Shown here in pieces: positions 1 through 5,227 of a stretch of 5,227 bases of DNA. The notes below the pieces were generated by a model that had not been told where the DNA came from, did not search any database, and worked only from the letters and a program-made list of their open reading frames with translations. How positions within the stretch are numbered: the first letter of the stretch is position 1; every line of letters begins with the position of its first letter. The stretch is from an uncultured Lachnospiraceae bacterium. Its GTDB lineage: Bacteria; Bacillota_A; Clostridia; Lachnospirales; Lachnospiraceae. A program made the translations under genes and the position numbers. The stretch spans positions 1 to 5,227 of the forward strand of contig USPJ01000116.1 in NCBI GenBank assembly GCA_900556645.1, in the 5' to 3' direction.

Positions 1-132
1 GAGATTTGTAACGGACTATCTCATGAGGAAATAAGAATTTATCAATTGATTATCGACGGTGCATTTGACAGAGCCATTGAATGTGATGCCAATTCCACCA
101 CAGTAATTGAAATGTTAAGGAGAATAAAATGA
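1..132 (+). CDS. C-terminal fragment of an unidentified protein, possibly a MarR-type regulator
   Basis: The frame starting at base 1 stays open for 43 codons and ends at TGA 130-132. That stop overlaps the antiporter start as ATGA, the usual sign of translational coupling in one operon, so this is very probably the 3' end of a real gene whose start lies outside the window. The visible tail begins EICNGLSHEEIRIYQLIIDG and ends in a basic IEMLRRIK. A 'GLS.EE' turn followed by a long helix is common near the C-terminus of MarR-family regulators, where the last helix contributes to the dimer interface. That match is weak, and the tail after it is longer than usual for MarR. No catalytic or membrane motif can be seen. 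If it is a regulator, it would be a natural candidate to control the downstream antiporter, but this is inference. Confidence 0.6.
   Translation, partial: EICNGLSHEEIRIYQLIIDGAFDRAIECDANSTTVIEMLRRIK
117..122 (+). promoter_or_regulatory. Shine-Dalgarno site for the antiporter
   Basis: AAGGAG lies six bases upstream of the ATG at 129, inside the last codons of the preceding gene. It fixes the antiporter start at 129 and supports coupled translation through the ATGA overlap. Confidence 0.85.
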
Positions 133-1346
133 TTGTTTCTATTTTAAGAATATTTGCAATAATATGTACTGCACTTATAGTAGGTAAAATTGTAGCAAAA
201 GTTAAATTGCCTGCTATCTTGGGATGGTTGATTACAGGCGTGGTCTTTGGTCCATATCTGACAGATATTGTAACTTTAGATATCATAAACGCCGATTGGT
301 ATAAGATTACGGTTAAAACCTTTGAATGTTTTGCCGGAGTCATGATTGGAGGGGAAATTATTTTTCACAAACTGGCAAAAACCGGAAAGCAAATTATTGG
401 AATTACCTTTATTCAGTCCATTGGCACATTTTTATTTGTCACCTTGGTATTTGGACTGCTGTTTTTATGGAAAGGTATTCCTCTGTATCTGGCATTGATA
501 TTCGGGGGAATTGCTTTGGCTACCGCTCCTGCCCCTACTCTTTCCATTGTAAATGAATACCGTACAAAGGGTCCTGTTACCCAGACCCTTATTCCTTTGG
601 CGGCCATCGATGATATTATTGGAGTTGTTGTATTTTTTACTGTGATTTCCACTATCAGCTCTGTGATGGGTGCTGCATCAGAATCCCCCCTTGTGATTAT
701 TGCTTCCGTCTGCCTGCCTTTTGTGATTGGAATTGGCGTGTGTATTCTCGCCTCCTTTATGATAAAAAGAATCAATAACAGTCAGGCGAATTTTATTTTG
801 CTGCTGTTTTTCCTCTGCCTTTCCACTGCAATCGGAATTGCAATAGATGTTTTGGTATTCCACTCCTTCCGGCTTAACTATATTCTAATCGGAATGGCAT
901 TCAGTGCCACCCTGGTCAATCTTGTACCGGAAGAAAAAACAGAGGCTGTATTTGAAAAATACAATCCTCTGCTGAATTTGTCGTTGGTTTTTGTAATTAT
1001 AAATCTGGGAATGCCGTTGGACTATCGCTTAATCGCCGGTGCCGGCTTATTTACCGCTGTTTATATTCTCTCCCGTGCAACGGGTAAAATCGTAAGTGCT
1101 TATATTGGCGGAAAAATAACAAAAGCCCCTGCCACCGTTACAAAGTATCTGGGGTTTACCCTTTTGCCCCACTCAGGGGTTTCCCTTGTATTCACCGGAA
1201 TTGCCGCTGCTACTTTAAGTGAAATCAATCCCAGCCTTTGCAGCATTGTACAGGGAACCATTGTTGCCGCTGCCATTATCAACGAAATTATCGCTGTCAT
1301 CATAGCCAAATATGCTTTTATCTGGGCTGGCGAAATCGATAGTTAA
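129..1346 (+). CDS. Cation:proton antiporter, CPA2/NapA-Kef type, membrane domain only
   Basis: A polytopic inner-membrane protein of 405 residues with about 12-13 hydrophobic segments spanning almost its whole length. It should exchange Na+ or K+ for protons; the ion cannot be read from the sequence. Residues 28-42 carry the CPA2-type TM2 signature (LPAILGWLITG then GP). ATAPAPTLS at 131-139 fits the unwound crossover helix. Asp161-Asp162 in AAIDDIIG is the paired-aspartate ion site found in electrogenic CPA2 antiporters. Arg316 and Lys320 (SRATGK) sit where NapA-type proteins keep a conserved basic residue. GVSLVFTG (350-357) is typical of the late helices. There is no RCK/TrkA-N or other C-terminal cytosolic domain, so any gating subunit must be a separate protein. 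The start is set by AAGGAG six bases upstream and the ATGA overlap. The stop codon abuts that of the convergent CDF gene. The family call is firm; the substrate is open. Confidence 0.93.
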   Translation: MIVSILRIFAIICTALIVGKIVAKVKLPAILGWLITGVVFGPYLTDIVTLDIINADWYKITVKTFECFAGVMIGGEIIFHKLAKTGKQIIGITFIQSIGTFLFVTLVFGLLFLWKGIPLYLALIFGGIALATAPAPTLSIVNEYRTKGPVTQTLIPLAAIDDIIGVVVFFTVISTISSVMGAASESPLVIIASVCLPFVIGIGVCILASFMIKRINNSQANFILLLFFLCLSTAIGIAIDVLVFHSFRLNYILIGMAFSATLVNLVPEEKTEAVFEKYNPLLNLSLVFVIINLGMPLDYRLIAGAGLFTAVYILSRATGKIVSAYIGGKITKAPATVTKYLGFTLLPHSGVSLVFTGIAAATLSEINPSLCSIVQGTIVAAAIINEIIAVIIAKYAFIWAGEIDS

Positions 1347-1350
1347 CTAT
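1339..1350. other. 12-base perfect palindrome covering two convergent stop codons
   Basis: ATAGTTAACTAT is its own reverse complement. It contains the TAA of the antiporter (1344-1346) and the TAG of the CDF gene (complement of 1347-1349). As RNA it could form only a 4-bp A/U-rich stem with a UUAA loop. On the plus strand it is followed by GCTCTTTTT, which resembles a very weak intrinsic terminator. I do not call it a terminator because the stem is too weak. Confidence 0.5.
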
Positions 1351-2531
1351 GCTCTTTTTACCGTAGTATATGGTCTGTCTATCTGGATTACGGTATTATA
1401 GCCCTCTCCCAGCCTATCCCATGTTCTTTTTTGGATTTCTTCTTTTACCATTTCATCTGTCATGGAATAGCCGAATGGCAGCACCACATCAAACATCATA
1501 TTAGTGTGGGTCGGTCCGATAACGGTACGGAAGTCATGCATACTCACATCTCCATCCAGGCTGTCCACCACCTCGCGGATGGTCTTTTTCAATTCATTGA
1601 CACGCTCATCCTTGGTTACCAACGGATCCATATGAATGACTGCTTCACAGTTCAGCTTATCTGCCAAATCATTTTCTATTACATCTATCATATCGTGAAT
1701 CTCTAAAATGTCTTCTTCTGCCGGTACTTCCGCATGAAGGGAAATCATCACCCTTCCCGGACCGTAATCGTGAACCACCAAATCATGGATACCCTGCACT
1801 AACTCATAACTCATGACAATCTCTTCAATCTGCTCTACAAATTCTTCCTCCGGCGGCTGTCCCAGCAAGGGATCCAGAGTCTCTTTGGCTGCGGAAAAAC
1901 CTGCGTAGAAAATAAACAATCCCACCAACACTCCACAATATCCGTCAATCTTGAGTCCTGTATAATGGCCTACGATAGATGCAATCAAAACTACGGTGGT
2001 TGCCATGGTATCGCTTAAACTGTCCGTAGCCGTAGCTTTCATAGCCGCAGAATCAATCTTTTTACTGATACTGCTGTTATACAGATACATATATATTTTT
2101 ACCAAAATGGATACCACCAGAATTCCTGCTGCCAAAGCACTGAAATCCACTGTCTGAGGATGTATAATCTTATCAATGGAATCTTTTATCAACTCAAAGG
2201 CCATTAATAGAATTGCTCCCGAAACCACCAATCCCGAAACATATTCAATCCGTCCGTGTCCGAAGGGATGCTCCGGGTCCGGCTTTGCTCCTGCCAGTTT
2301 AAATCCGATTAACGTCACAAAAGAAGAACCGGCATCTGACAGGTTATTAAAAGCATCTGCTGTGATGGAAATAGATTTACTGAGCGTTCCCGCAATAAAT
2401 TTTCCTGCAAAAAGCAGAACATTTAACAGGATTCCCACCACTCCGGTTAATACCCCGTACGCCTGTCTCACTTTGGGAGACGAGGTGTCCTCCGCATCTT
2501 TGATGAAAATCTTTGCCAATAATGTAACCAT
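1347..2531 (-). CDS. Cation diffusion facilitator, Mn(II)-type (MntE-like), with apparently duplicated C-terminal domain
   Basis: A 394-residue CDF exporter, which moves divalent metal out of the cytosol in exchange for protons. Six hydrophobic segments occupy about 28-212. The TM2 motif ADAFNNLSDAGSS gives Asn62 and Asp66, and TM5 gives Asp170 and Asp174 (DSLSD). These align with the D-D-H-D zinc site of E. coli YiiP, but as N-D-D-D, the pattern known for manganese CDFs such as pneumococcal MntE. HPFGHGRIEY (88-97) is the usual CDF TM2-TM3 loop. The cytosolic domain at about 225-303 resembles the normal ferredoxin-like dimerisation fold. The remaining 90 residues (305-394) look like a second copy: GIHD at 247-250 matches SMHD at 330-333, each followed by GP, a strand ending in VP or LP, a long helix and a final I.MD/IQID strand. 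The ATG at 2531 has AAGGAGG (2539-2545) seven bases upstream. It lies 31 bases downstream of the 88-residue gene, probably in the same transcript. Family is certain; Mn specificity is inferred from four residues. Confidence 0.93.
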   Translation of the reverse strand: MVTLLAKIFIKDAEDTSSPKVRQAYGVLTGVVGILLNVLLFAGKFIAGTLSKSISITADAFNNLSDAGSSFVTLIGFKLAGAKPDPEHPFGHGRIEYVSGLVVSGAILLMAFELIKDSIDKIIHPQTVDFSALAAGILVVSILVKIYMYLYNSSISKKIDSAAMKATATDSLSDTMATTVVLIASIVGHYTGLKIDGYCGVLVGLFIFYAGFSAAKETLDPLLGQPPEEEFVEQIEEIVMSYELVQGIHDLVVHDYGPGRVMISLHAEVPAEEDILEIHDMIDVIENDLADKLNCEAVIHMDPLVTKDERVNELKKTIREVVDSLDGDVSMHDFRTVIGPTHTNMMFDVVLPFGYSMTDEMVKEEIQKRTWDRLGEGYNTVIQIDRPYTTVKRA

Positions 2532-2562
2532 ATGTACTCCTCCTTAGTTATCTTACCCTTAT

Positions 2563-2829
2563 CTATATGAATTCTTCCAGCTTTTGGTTCAGCCATTCTA
2601 TCATGGCAGTTCTCCCCTCTTCGCTGAATTCAAATTCTCTTATCTGCTTTTTATCCTCCGCAGTCTCCTCCCAACAATAAGGCTGCGGATAGACGGCTGT
2701 CTGAAGCTTTTCCTGATCTCCGTCCTTTTCTCGAATAATGCGGTAACGCATTTTCTCCGCACTTCCGGTAAAGGCTTTACCGTAGGTAAAATATTTTAGT
2801 CTGTAAATATCTGTATCCTGTATCTTCAT
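2563..2829 (-). CDS. Small conserved-type hypothetical protein, 88 residues
   Basis: I do not recognise a named function. The protein is soluble, rich in charged and aromatic residues, with no signal peptide or membrane segment. It has a compact N-terminal part with YFTYGKAFTGS (13-23) and MRYRI (27-31), a middle strand TAVYPQPYCWEE (44-55) with one Cys, and a C-terminal amphipathic helix EGRTAMIEWLNQKLEEF (71-87). The layout (YFTYG..F.GS...MRYRI, then a W/Y-P-x-P-x-C segment, then a closing helix with EWL) resembles small Lachnospiraceae proteins I have seen annotated only as hypothetical; this is memory, not a search. The ATG at 2829 is the only start that keeps the whole conserved-looking part, because TAA lies in frame three codons upstream. 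It has no adjacent ribosome binding site and sits directly behind a good promoter, so the mRNA may be nearly leaderless. The next ATG (codon 27) would remove the best motif. The CDF gene follows after 31 bases. Confidence 0.75.
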   Translation of the reverse strand: MKIQDTDIYRLKYFTYGKAFTGSAEKMRYRIIREKDGDQEKLQTAVYPQPYCWEETAEDKKQIREFEFSEEGRTAMIEWLNQKLEEFI

Positions 2830-2837
2830 AATGGTTT

Positions 2838-2866
2838 ATTTTACCACAGATATACCGGATATTCAA
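2838..2866 (-). promoter_or_regulatory. Sigma-A-like promoter for the 88-residue gene and probably the CDF gene
   Basis: On the minus strand, TTGAAT (2861-2866) and TAAAAT (2838-2843) are separated by exactly 17 bases. The -10 box is preceded by TGG, an extended -10 (TGn) arrangement. Matches are 4/6 at -35 and 5/6 at -10. Transcription would start near 2831, only one or two bases before the ATG at 2829. It lies in the 48-base gap behind the AraC-type gene. Motif-based only; such boxes also occur by chance in A/T-rich spacers. Confidence 0.6.
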
Positions 2867-2867
2867 A

Positions 2868-2875
2868 CCTCCTTT
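2868..2875 (-). promoter_or_regulatory. Orphan Shine-Dalgarno-like sequence
   Basis: AAAGGAGG follows the regulator's stop codon by only a few bases, but no ATG or GTG lies at a workable distance. The ATG of the next gene is 38 bases further on and in another context. The only nearby candidate is TTG at 2866, with too short a spacer and a frame of only 29 codons. It partly overlaps the left arm of a weak 5-bp inverted repeat (GGTTT/AAACC, 2833-2837 and 2865-2869). Folding of a read-through transcript could bring it close to the ATG at 2829. Confidence 0.4.
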
Positions 2876-2877
2876 TT

Positions 2878-3762
2878 TTAGCTTTTTATGGGACAAACCG
2901 GCACCATTTCTATATATCCTCTGCCTCCCACAGGTTCCAACTGTATTCTGGGATTTTCGTCATCCCATCGGTAGCCTCTTGTCCTTGGATCAAAGCGTTT
3001 TATGGCTTCCTGTACTCCTTCAATGGCGGCACAATACTCCATCTCTTCAAAGGGTTCTCCCTGAAACATCATATAGTCTGCCTCCGGCAGCGTAAAAACG
3101 TCAAATCCTTCCGGTATATTTTGGGCGTCCTCCAAATCCACTTCTACTCCCTGCACATATTCACTGCTTCCCGGTGTTCTGTATTTTTCAGGGAGCCACA
3201 TACAGATAGGTTCTCCGCTGATGGAATGCATGCTGGTAAGAAGTCCCCATATCTCACATCCCACCTCCTGACAATATTCAAAATAATCGGCGGCTTTTAT
3301 TCCTCTTTTGATGATTACTTTCCGCTCCGGTTTCCGAATAATCTGCACAAACACGTTACTCTCCTCCTCTATTCTTTTATGGGTTCTGCGAATCTCATTA
3401 TAAATCACGCCGTAAGGAATAAAGAGATAGATTGGCACCGGATGGCGTGCATATTCCTTCGGATTGCACCCAAATTCCTTTTTGAATGCCCTCTGGTAGC
3501 CTTCCACACTCTGAAATCCCATGGCGAATGCCATTTCTGTTACCGAAACCTTTTCATCTCTTAAACAAAGGGCTGACTGGGATAATTTCATTCGCCGAAT
3601 GTAATCTGCCGGCGTCAATCCTGTATATTCTTTGAAAAGCCGATAGGAATGCCACGGTGAAAACAGCGACACCCCTGCCAAATCTGCCAGTGTAATTTCT
3701 TCTTGCAGATGTTCTTCAATATATTCCTGCATTTTTTGCACTGCAATAATTTGTTCCTGCAT
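2878..3762 (-). CDS. AraC-family regulator with C-terminal GyrI-like effector-binding domain
   Basis: A cytosolic DNA-binding transcription factor of 294 residues. The N-terminal part is an AraC/XylS DNA-binding domain with two helix-turn-helix units: about 23-48 (ITLADLAGVSLFSPWHSYRL onward) and 74-98 (VTEMAFAMGFQSVEGYQRAF onward), closing with FGCNPKEYA. Residues about 138-288 resemble the GyrI-like/BmrR-type small-molecule domain, with strands such as VQIIRKPERKVIIKR, GVEVDLEDA and a final GYIEMVPV. This order (HTH first, effector domain second) is that of Rob-like regulators, which often respond to toxic or amphipathic compounds. The frame extends upstream to ATG 3813, inside the permease gene, but the start at 3762 is preferred: AGGAGG (3768-3773) lies five bases upstream, the family normally begins with the MQEYIEEHL-type helix, and the gene then starts 20 bases after the permease stop. 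The neighbouring ABC exporter is its likely target; the ligand is unknown. Confidence 0.92.
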   Translation of the reverse strand: MQEQIIAVQKMQEYIEEHLQEEITLADLAGVSLFSPWHSYRLFKEYTGLTPADYIRRMKLSQSALCLRDEKVSVTEMAFAMGFQSVEGYQRAFKKEFGCNPKEYARHPVPIYLFIPYGVIYNEIRRTHKRIEEESNVFVQIIRKPERKVIIKRGIKAADYFEYCQEVGCEIWGLLTSMHSISGEPICMWLPEKYRTPGSSEYVQGVEVDLEDAQNIPEGFDVFTLPEADYMMFQGEPFEEMEYCAAIEGVQEAIKRFDPRTRGYRWDDENPRIQLEPVGGRGYIEMVPVCPIKS

Positions 3763-3767
3763 AACTT

Positions 3768-3773
3768 CCTCCT
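3768..3773 (-). promoter_or_regulatory. Shine-Dalgarno site deciding the AraC-type gene start
   Basis: AGGAGG on the minus strand, five bases upstream of the ATG at 3762 and within the 20-base gap after the permease stop. The alternative ATG at 3813 has GGAGG directly abutting it, which leaves no spacer, and the ATG at 3792 has no site at all. Confidence 0.85.
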
Positions 3774-3782
3774 GACCTGTCT

Positions 3783-4526
3783 CTATTCCCATCGAAACCA
3801 TTTTACCGCACATCCTCCACAGACCACGGTAATTGCTATCATTATAAGGATGGAAACGCTCACCTTTTCCAAAGGCAAACCTAAAACTCCTGCTTTTAAG
3901 ATTTTAATTCCCTGAGTAAGCGGCAGAACATTCACAATCTTTTGCATTGCTCCCGGCATAACTTCATAGGGTAATGTTGCACCGGAAAATACCAACATGG
4001 GAAAGTATAGCACCGAAGCAATTATAGATGCCGACTTGCTGTTTTTTGCAATTCCGCCTACCATCATACCGATACTCAGCATCGGAACCAGTACCAACAG
4101 CCATCCCAGCAGAAAAATCCCCAGAGAGCCTTTTATACCGAATCCCCAAAAGATTTTTGCCACTATCCACAAACTAAGAACAGAAACTGCCCCATAGATT
4201 GCATAGATGGTTATATGTACCAATAATAGCATAAGCGGACTGACCGGTGTTACCTGAAATTTTTTTAGTATCTTTTTCTCTCGATATTCGGAAATTACAA
4301 GGGGTAAGCCCATAAATCCTCTGGCACAGATTGCAATGCTGCATAGACCGCCAAAGGATTGCTCCAAAAAGGTATAATCCGCTCCCGGAAAAGCTTCCTT
4401 TTTTCCATAAATTATACCTATCAATATTAAGATTACCAAGGGCATCAATTCTGCAAATATCAGCATATTCATATCCCTTACAGATAACCTTCCTTCCAGT
4501 TTCAGCATTTTACCAAATGTCTTCAT
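3783..4526 (-). CDS. ABC-2 type transporter permease
   Basis: The membrane subunit of an ABC exporter, 247 residues, six hydrophobic segments at about 22-41, 60-80, 97-123, 133-160, 165-183 and 222-243. The segment EYREKKILKKFQVTPVSP (residues about 80-97), between the second and third helices, is the typical ABC-2 coupling region: a charged stretch followed by a TP.S turn. NVLPLTQGIK (199-208) is the usual motif before the last helix. Size and order match the DrrB/NatB-like half-size permeases that pair with one ATPase and dimerise to export drugs, antibiotics, lipids or ions. The start at 4526 is chosen because AAGGAG (4533-4538) lies six bases upstream. An in-frame ATG at 4547 has no ribosome site. 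With this start the gene overlaps the ATPase by 17 bases in another frame, so the two are probably translationally coupled. Substrate cannot be told from sequence. If the ATPase is broken, this permease may have no partner. Confidence 0.92.
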   Translation of the reverse strand: MKTFGKMLKLEGRLSVRDMNMLIFAELMPLVILILIGIIYGKKEAFPGADYTFLEQSFGGLCSIAICARGFMGLPLVISEYREKKILKKFQVTPVSPLMLLLVHITIYAIYGAVSVLSLWIVAKIFWGFGIKGSLGIFLLGWLLVLVPMLSIGMMVGGIAKNSKSASIIASVLYFPMLVFSGATLPYEVMPGAMQKIVNVLPLTQGIKILKAGVLGLPLEKVSVSILIMIAITVVCGGCAVKWFRWE

Positions 4527-5175
4527 CCTCTTCTCCTTCCCCTGCATAATACAGATAAGCCTCTTCCATTTTTTCGCAATGGCTGTTTTCCTTTGCCTCC
4601 GCCACGGTTCCCTGAAATACAGTTTTTCCCTTTCTCAAAATAATGATTCGGTCACACAGTATTTCCACTTCGTCCATAAAGTGAGAGGTAAGAATGATTG
4701 TAAGTCCTTCTTCCTTTAATTCTTTGAGAATCTTCCAAACCTCCCGTCTTGCTCTCGTATCCAATCCCGTTGTAAGTTCATCTAAAAACACCAGCTTCGG
4801 ACGGGGTATCAACGCCAATGCCACAAACAACCTCTGCCTTTCCCCTCCCGACAAATCCTTTACCATGCTCTTTTCTTTGTGAATGATTCCAAATCTTTTT
4901 AACAGTTCTCTCCAATCCAAGGGATTTTTATAGAGACACTCCGTTTCCTGACACAGTTCATCCACCCGTATTTCCCTCTGATAAGCGGAGCCTTGAAATT
5001 GAACCCCGATGTTTTGGAATAAATCTCTGCGATGTTTTACCGGGTCCTGTCCCAATATCCTCACTTCCCCGGAATCCCGTTTTTCCGTACCCAGAATGCA
5101 TTCCATACTTGTACTTTTTCCTGCTCCGTTTGCTCCCAGCAAGCCTAAGACTGTCCCTTTTTCTACGGAAAATGA
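4510..5175 (-). CDS. ABC transporter ATPase, 5'-truncated by a repeat (possible pseudogene)
   Basis: The nucleotide-binding subunit paired with the permease. Homology begins at about 5175 with SFSVEKGTVLGLLGANGAGK. Counting from the TTG at 5142 as residue 1, it has Walker A GANGAGKST (3-11), Q-loop Gln50, signature LSGGE (97-101), Walker B LVFLDE (117-122) with catalytic Glu122, D-loop GLD (126-128) and switch His154 (LTSH). All core motifs are intact. Where most relatives read DEPTTGLD, this has DELTTGLD. The C-terminus is unusually acidic (GEGEEDEDIW), in the stretch overlapping the permease. Family members normally have 20-25 more residues before SFSVEKG, including the A-loop aromatic residue that stacks on ATP. 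Here TAA at 5179-5181 lies in frame just upstream and the sequence beyond is a hairpin-rich repeat. The only possible start is TTG 5142, immediately before Walker A, so the product is probably defective. The family is certain; functional status and the true 5' end are not. Confidence 0.88.
   Translation of the reverse strand, partial: SFSVEKGTVLGLLGANGAGKSTSMECILGTEKRDSGEVRILGQDPVKHRRDLFQNIGVQFQGSAYQREIRVDELCQETECLYKNPLDWRELLKRFGIIHKEKSMVKDLSGGERQRLFVALALIPRPKLVFLDELTTGLDTRARREVWKILKELKEEGLTIILTSHFMDEVEILCDRIIILRKGKTVFQGTVAEAKENSHCEKMEEAYLYYAGEGEEDEDIW
4533..4538 (-). promoter_or_regulatory. Shine-Dalgarno site deciding the permease start
   Basis: AAGGAG on the minus strand, six bases upstream of the ATG at 4526 and inside the ATPase coding sequence. 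It supports the shorter permease start and coupled translation. Confidence 0.8.
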
Positions 5176-5227
5176 ATATTACGTTGCGGCGGAGCCGCCT
5201 GTCCGGTGTGGCGAGAGCCACCTTTCC
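5171..5227. repeat. GC-rich twin-hairpin element, interspersed-repeat-like, running off the window edge
   Basis: The sequence changes abruptly from A/T-rich coding DNA to a G/C-rich block. It holds two compact inverted repeats: GCGGC-GGA-GCCGC (5186-5198) and GTGGC-GAGA-GCCAC (5208-5221). On the plus strand the second has a GNRA-type GAGA loop. An A/T-rich lead, AATGAATATTACGTT (5171-5185), joins it to the ATPase remnant. On the plus strand the frame from ATG 5172 stays open to the window end and reads MNITLRRSRLSGVARATF. From memory, peptides of this kind recur at the ends of unrelated hypothetical proteins in gut Clostridia, which would fit a dispersed repeat; I could not check this. The right boundary lies outside the window. 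It could be a REP-like element, the end of a larger insertion, or sequence at a contig end. Confidence 0.6.

Noticed and set aside
1339..1365. Intrinsic terminator between the convergent genes
   Set aside because: The stem would be only four A/U-rich base pairs, and the T-run is five bases and separated from it by GCTC. Too weak to call.
2846..2864. Operator-like palindrome around CCGG in the promoter spacer
   Set aside because: Only half of the positions in the two arms are complementary outside the CCGG centre, which is not enough to claim a binding site.
3121..3564. Plus-strand frame of 147 codons opposite the AraC-type gene
   Set aside because: It lies entirely inside a clearly real gene on the other strand, has no ribosome site, and its composition is that of an antisense shadow.
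3763..3813. N-terminal extension of the AraC-type protein starting at ATG 3813
   Set aside because: It would overlap the permease by 31 bases. GGAGG directly abuts that ATG with no spacer, and the ATG at 3762 has a well-placed AGGAGG and the normal family N-terminus.
3786..3820. Internal promoter before the AraC-type gene (TGCGGTAAAAT on the minus strand)
   Set aside because: A fair -10 box is present, but nothing resembling a -35 box lies 16-18 bases upstream.
4527..4547. Longer permease start at ATG 4547
   Set aside because: There is no ribosome binding site before it, whereas ATG 4526 has AAGGAG at six bases.
4958..5221. Minus-strand frame of 87 codons starting with GTG in the repeat
   Set aside because: It runs through the ATPase gene in the wrong frame, is rich in Arg/Lys/Ser with no recognisable motif, and is not a frameshifted ABC N-terminus.
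1..5227. CRISPR array, tRNA or rRNA gene, integrase or transposase gene
   Set aside because: No regularly spaced repeats, no cloverleaf-like sequence with a CCA-type end, and no recombinase motifs were seen on either strand.

Overview
The window looks like chromosomal DNA of a low-to-moderate GC Firmicute, most likely a Lachnospiraceae-type Clostridium relative. This rests on strong AGGAGG-type ribosome binding sites, tightly packed short gene spacings, a clostridial-style AraC/effector-domain regulator, an extended manganese-type CDF exporter, and a small protein of a kind I associate with that group. The genus is an inference; no rRNA or other marker is present.

Layout. Plus strand: the last 43 codons of an unidentified gene (1-132) overlap by ATGA with a 405-residue membrane-only cation:proton antiporter of the CPA2 type (129-1346). 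Minus strand, reading from the right: a 5'-truncated ABC transporter ATPase (about 5175 to 4510), its ABC-2 permease (4526-3783, overlapping the ATPase by 17 bases), an AraC-type regulator with a GyrI-like effector domain (3762-2878), a small conserved-looking protein of 88 residues (2829-2563), and a CDF-family metal exporter (2531-1347). The two sets converge tail to tail with no base between the stop codons; a 12-base palindrome covers both. There is no gene-free stretch over 300 bases.

How the genes may work together. The ATPase, permease and AraC regulator form one module: a small two-component ABC exporter with a ligand-sensing regulator 20 bases behind it. A sigma-A-like promoter in the 48-base gap after the regulator suggests that the 88-residue protein and the CDF exporter form a separate transcription unit, or a sub-unit of the longer one. 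The CDF has an N-D-D-D transport site, which points to Mn(II), and a C-terminal cytosolic domain that appears duplicated.

Most notable. At the right edge (about 5171-5227) a GC-rich element with two compact hairpins replaces the start of the ATPase gene. It puts a stop codon in frame just before the first recognisable ABC residues. It looks like an interspersed repeat inserted into the gene, though the window edge leaves a contig-end artefact possible. I found no convincing evidence of a wholly new multi-gene system; the repeat junction, the near-leaderless small gene and the tandem CDF C-terminal domains are the points most worth checking.
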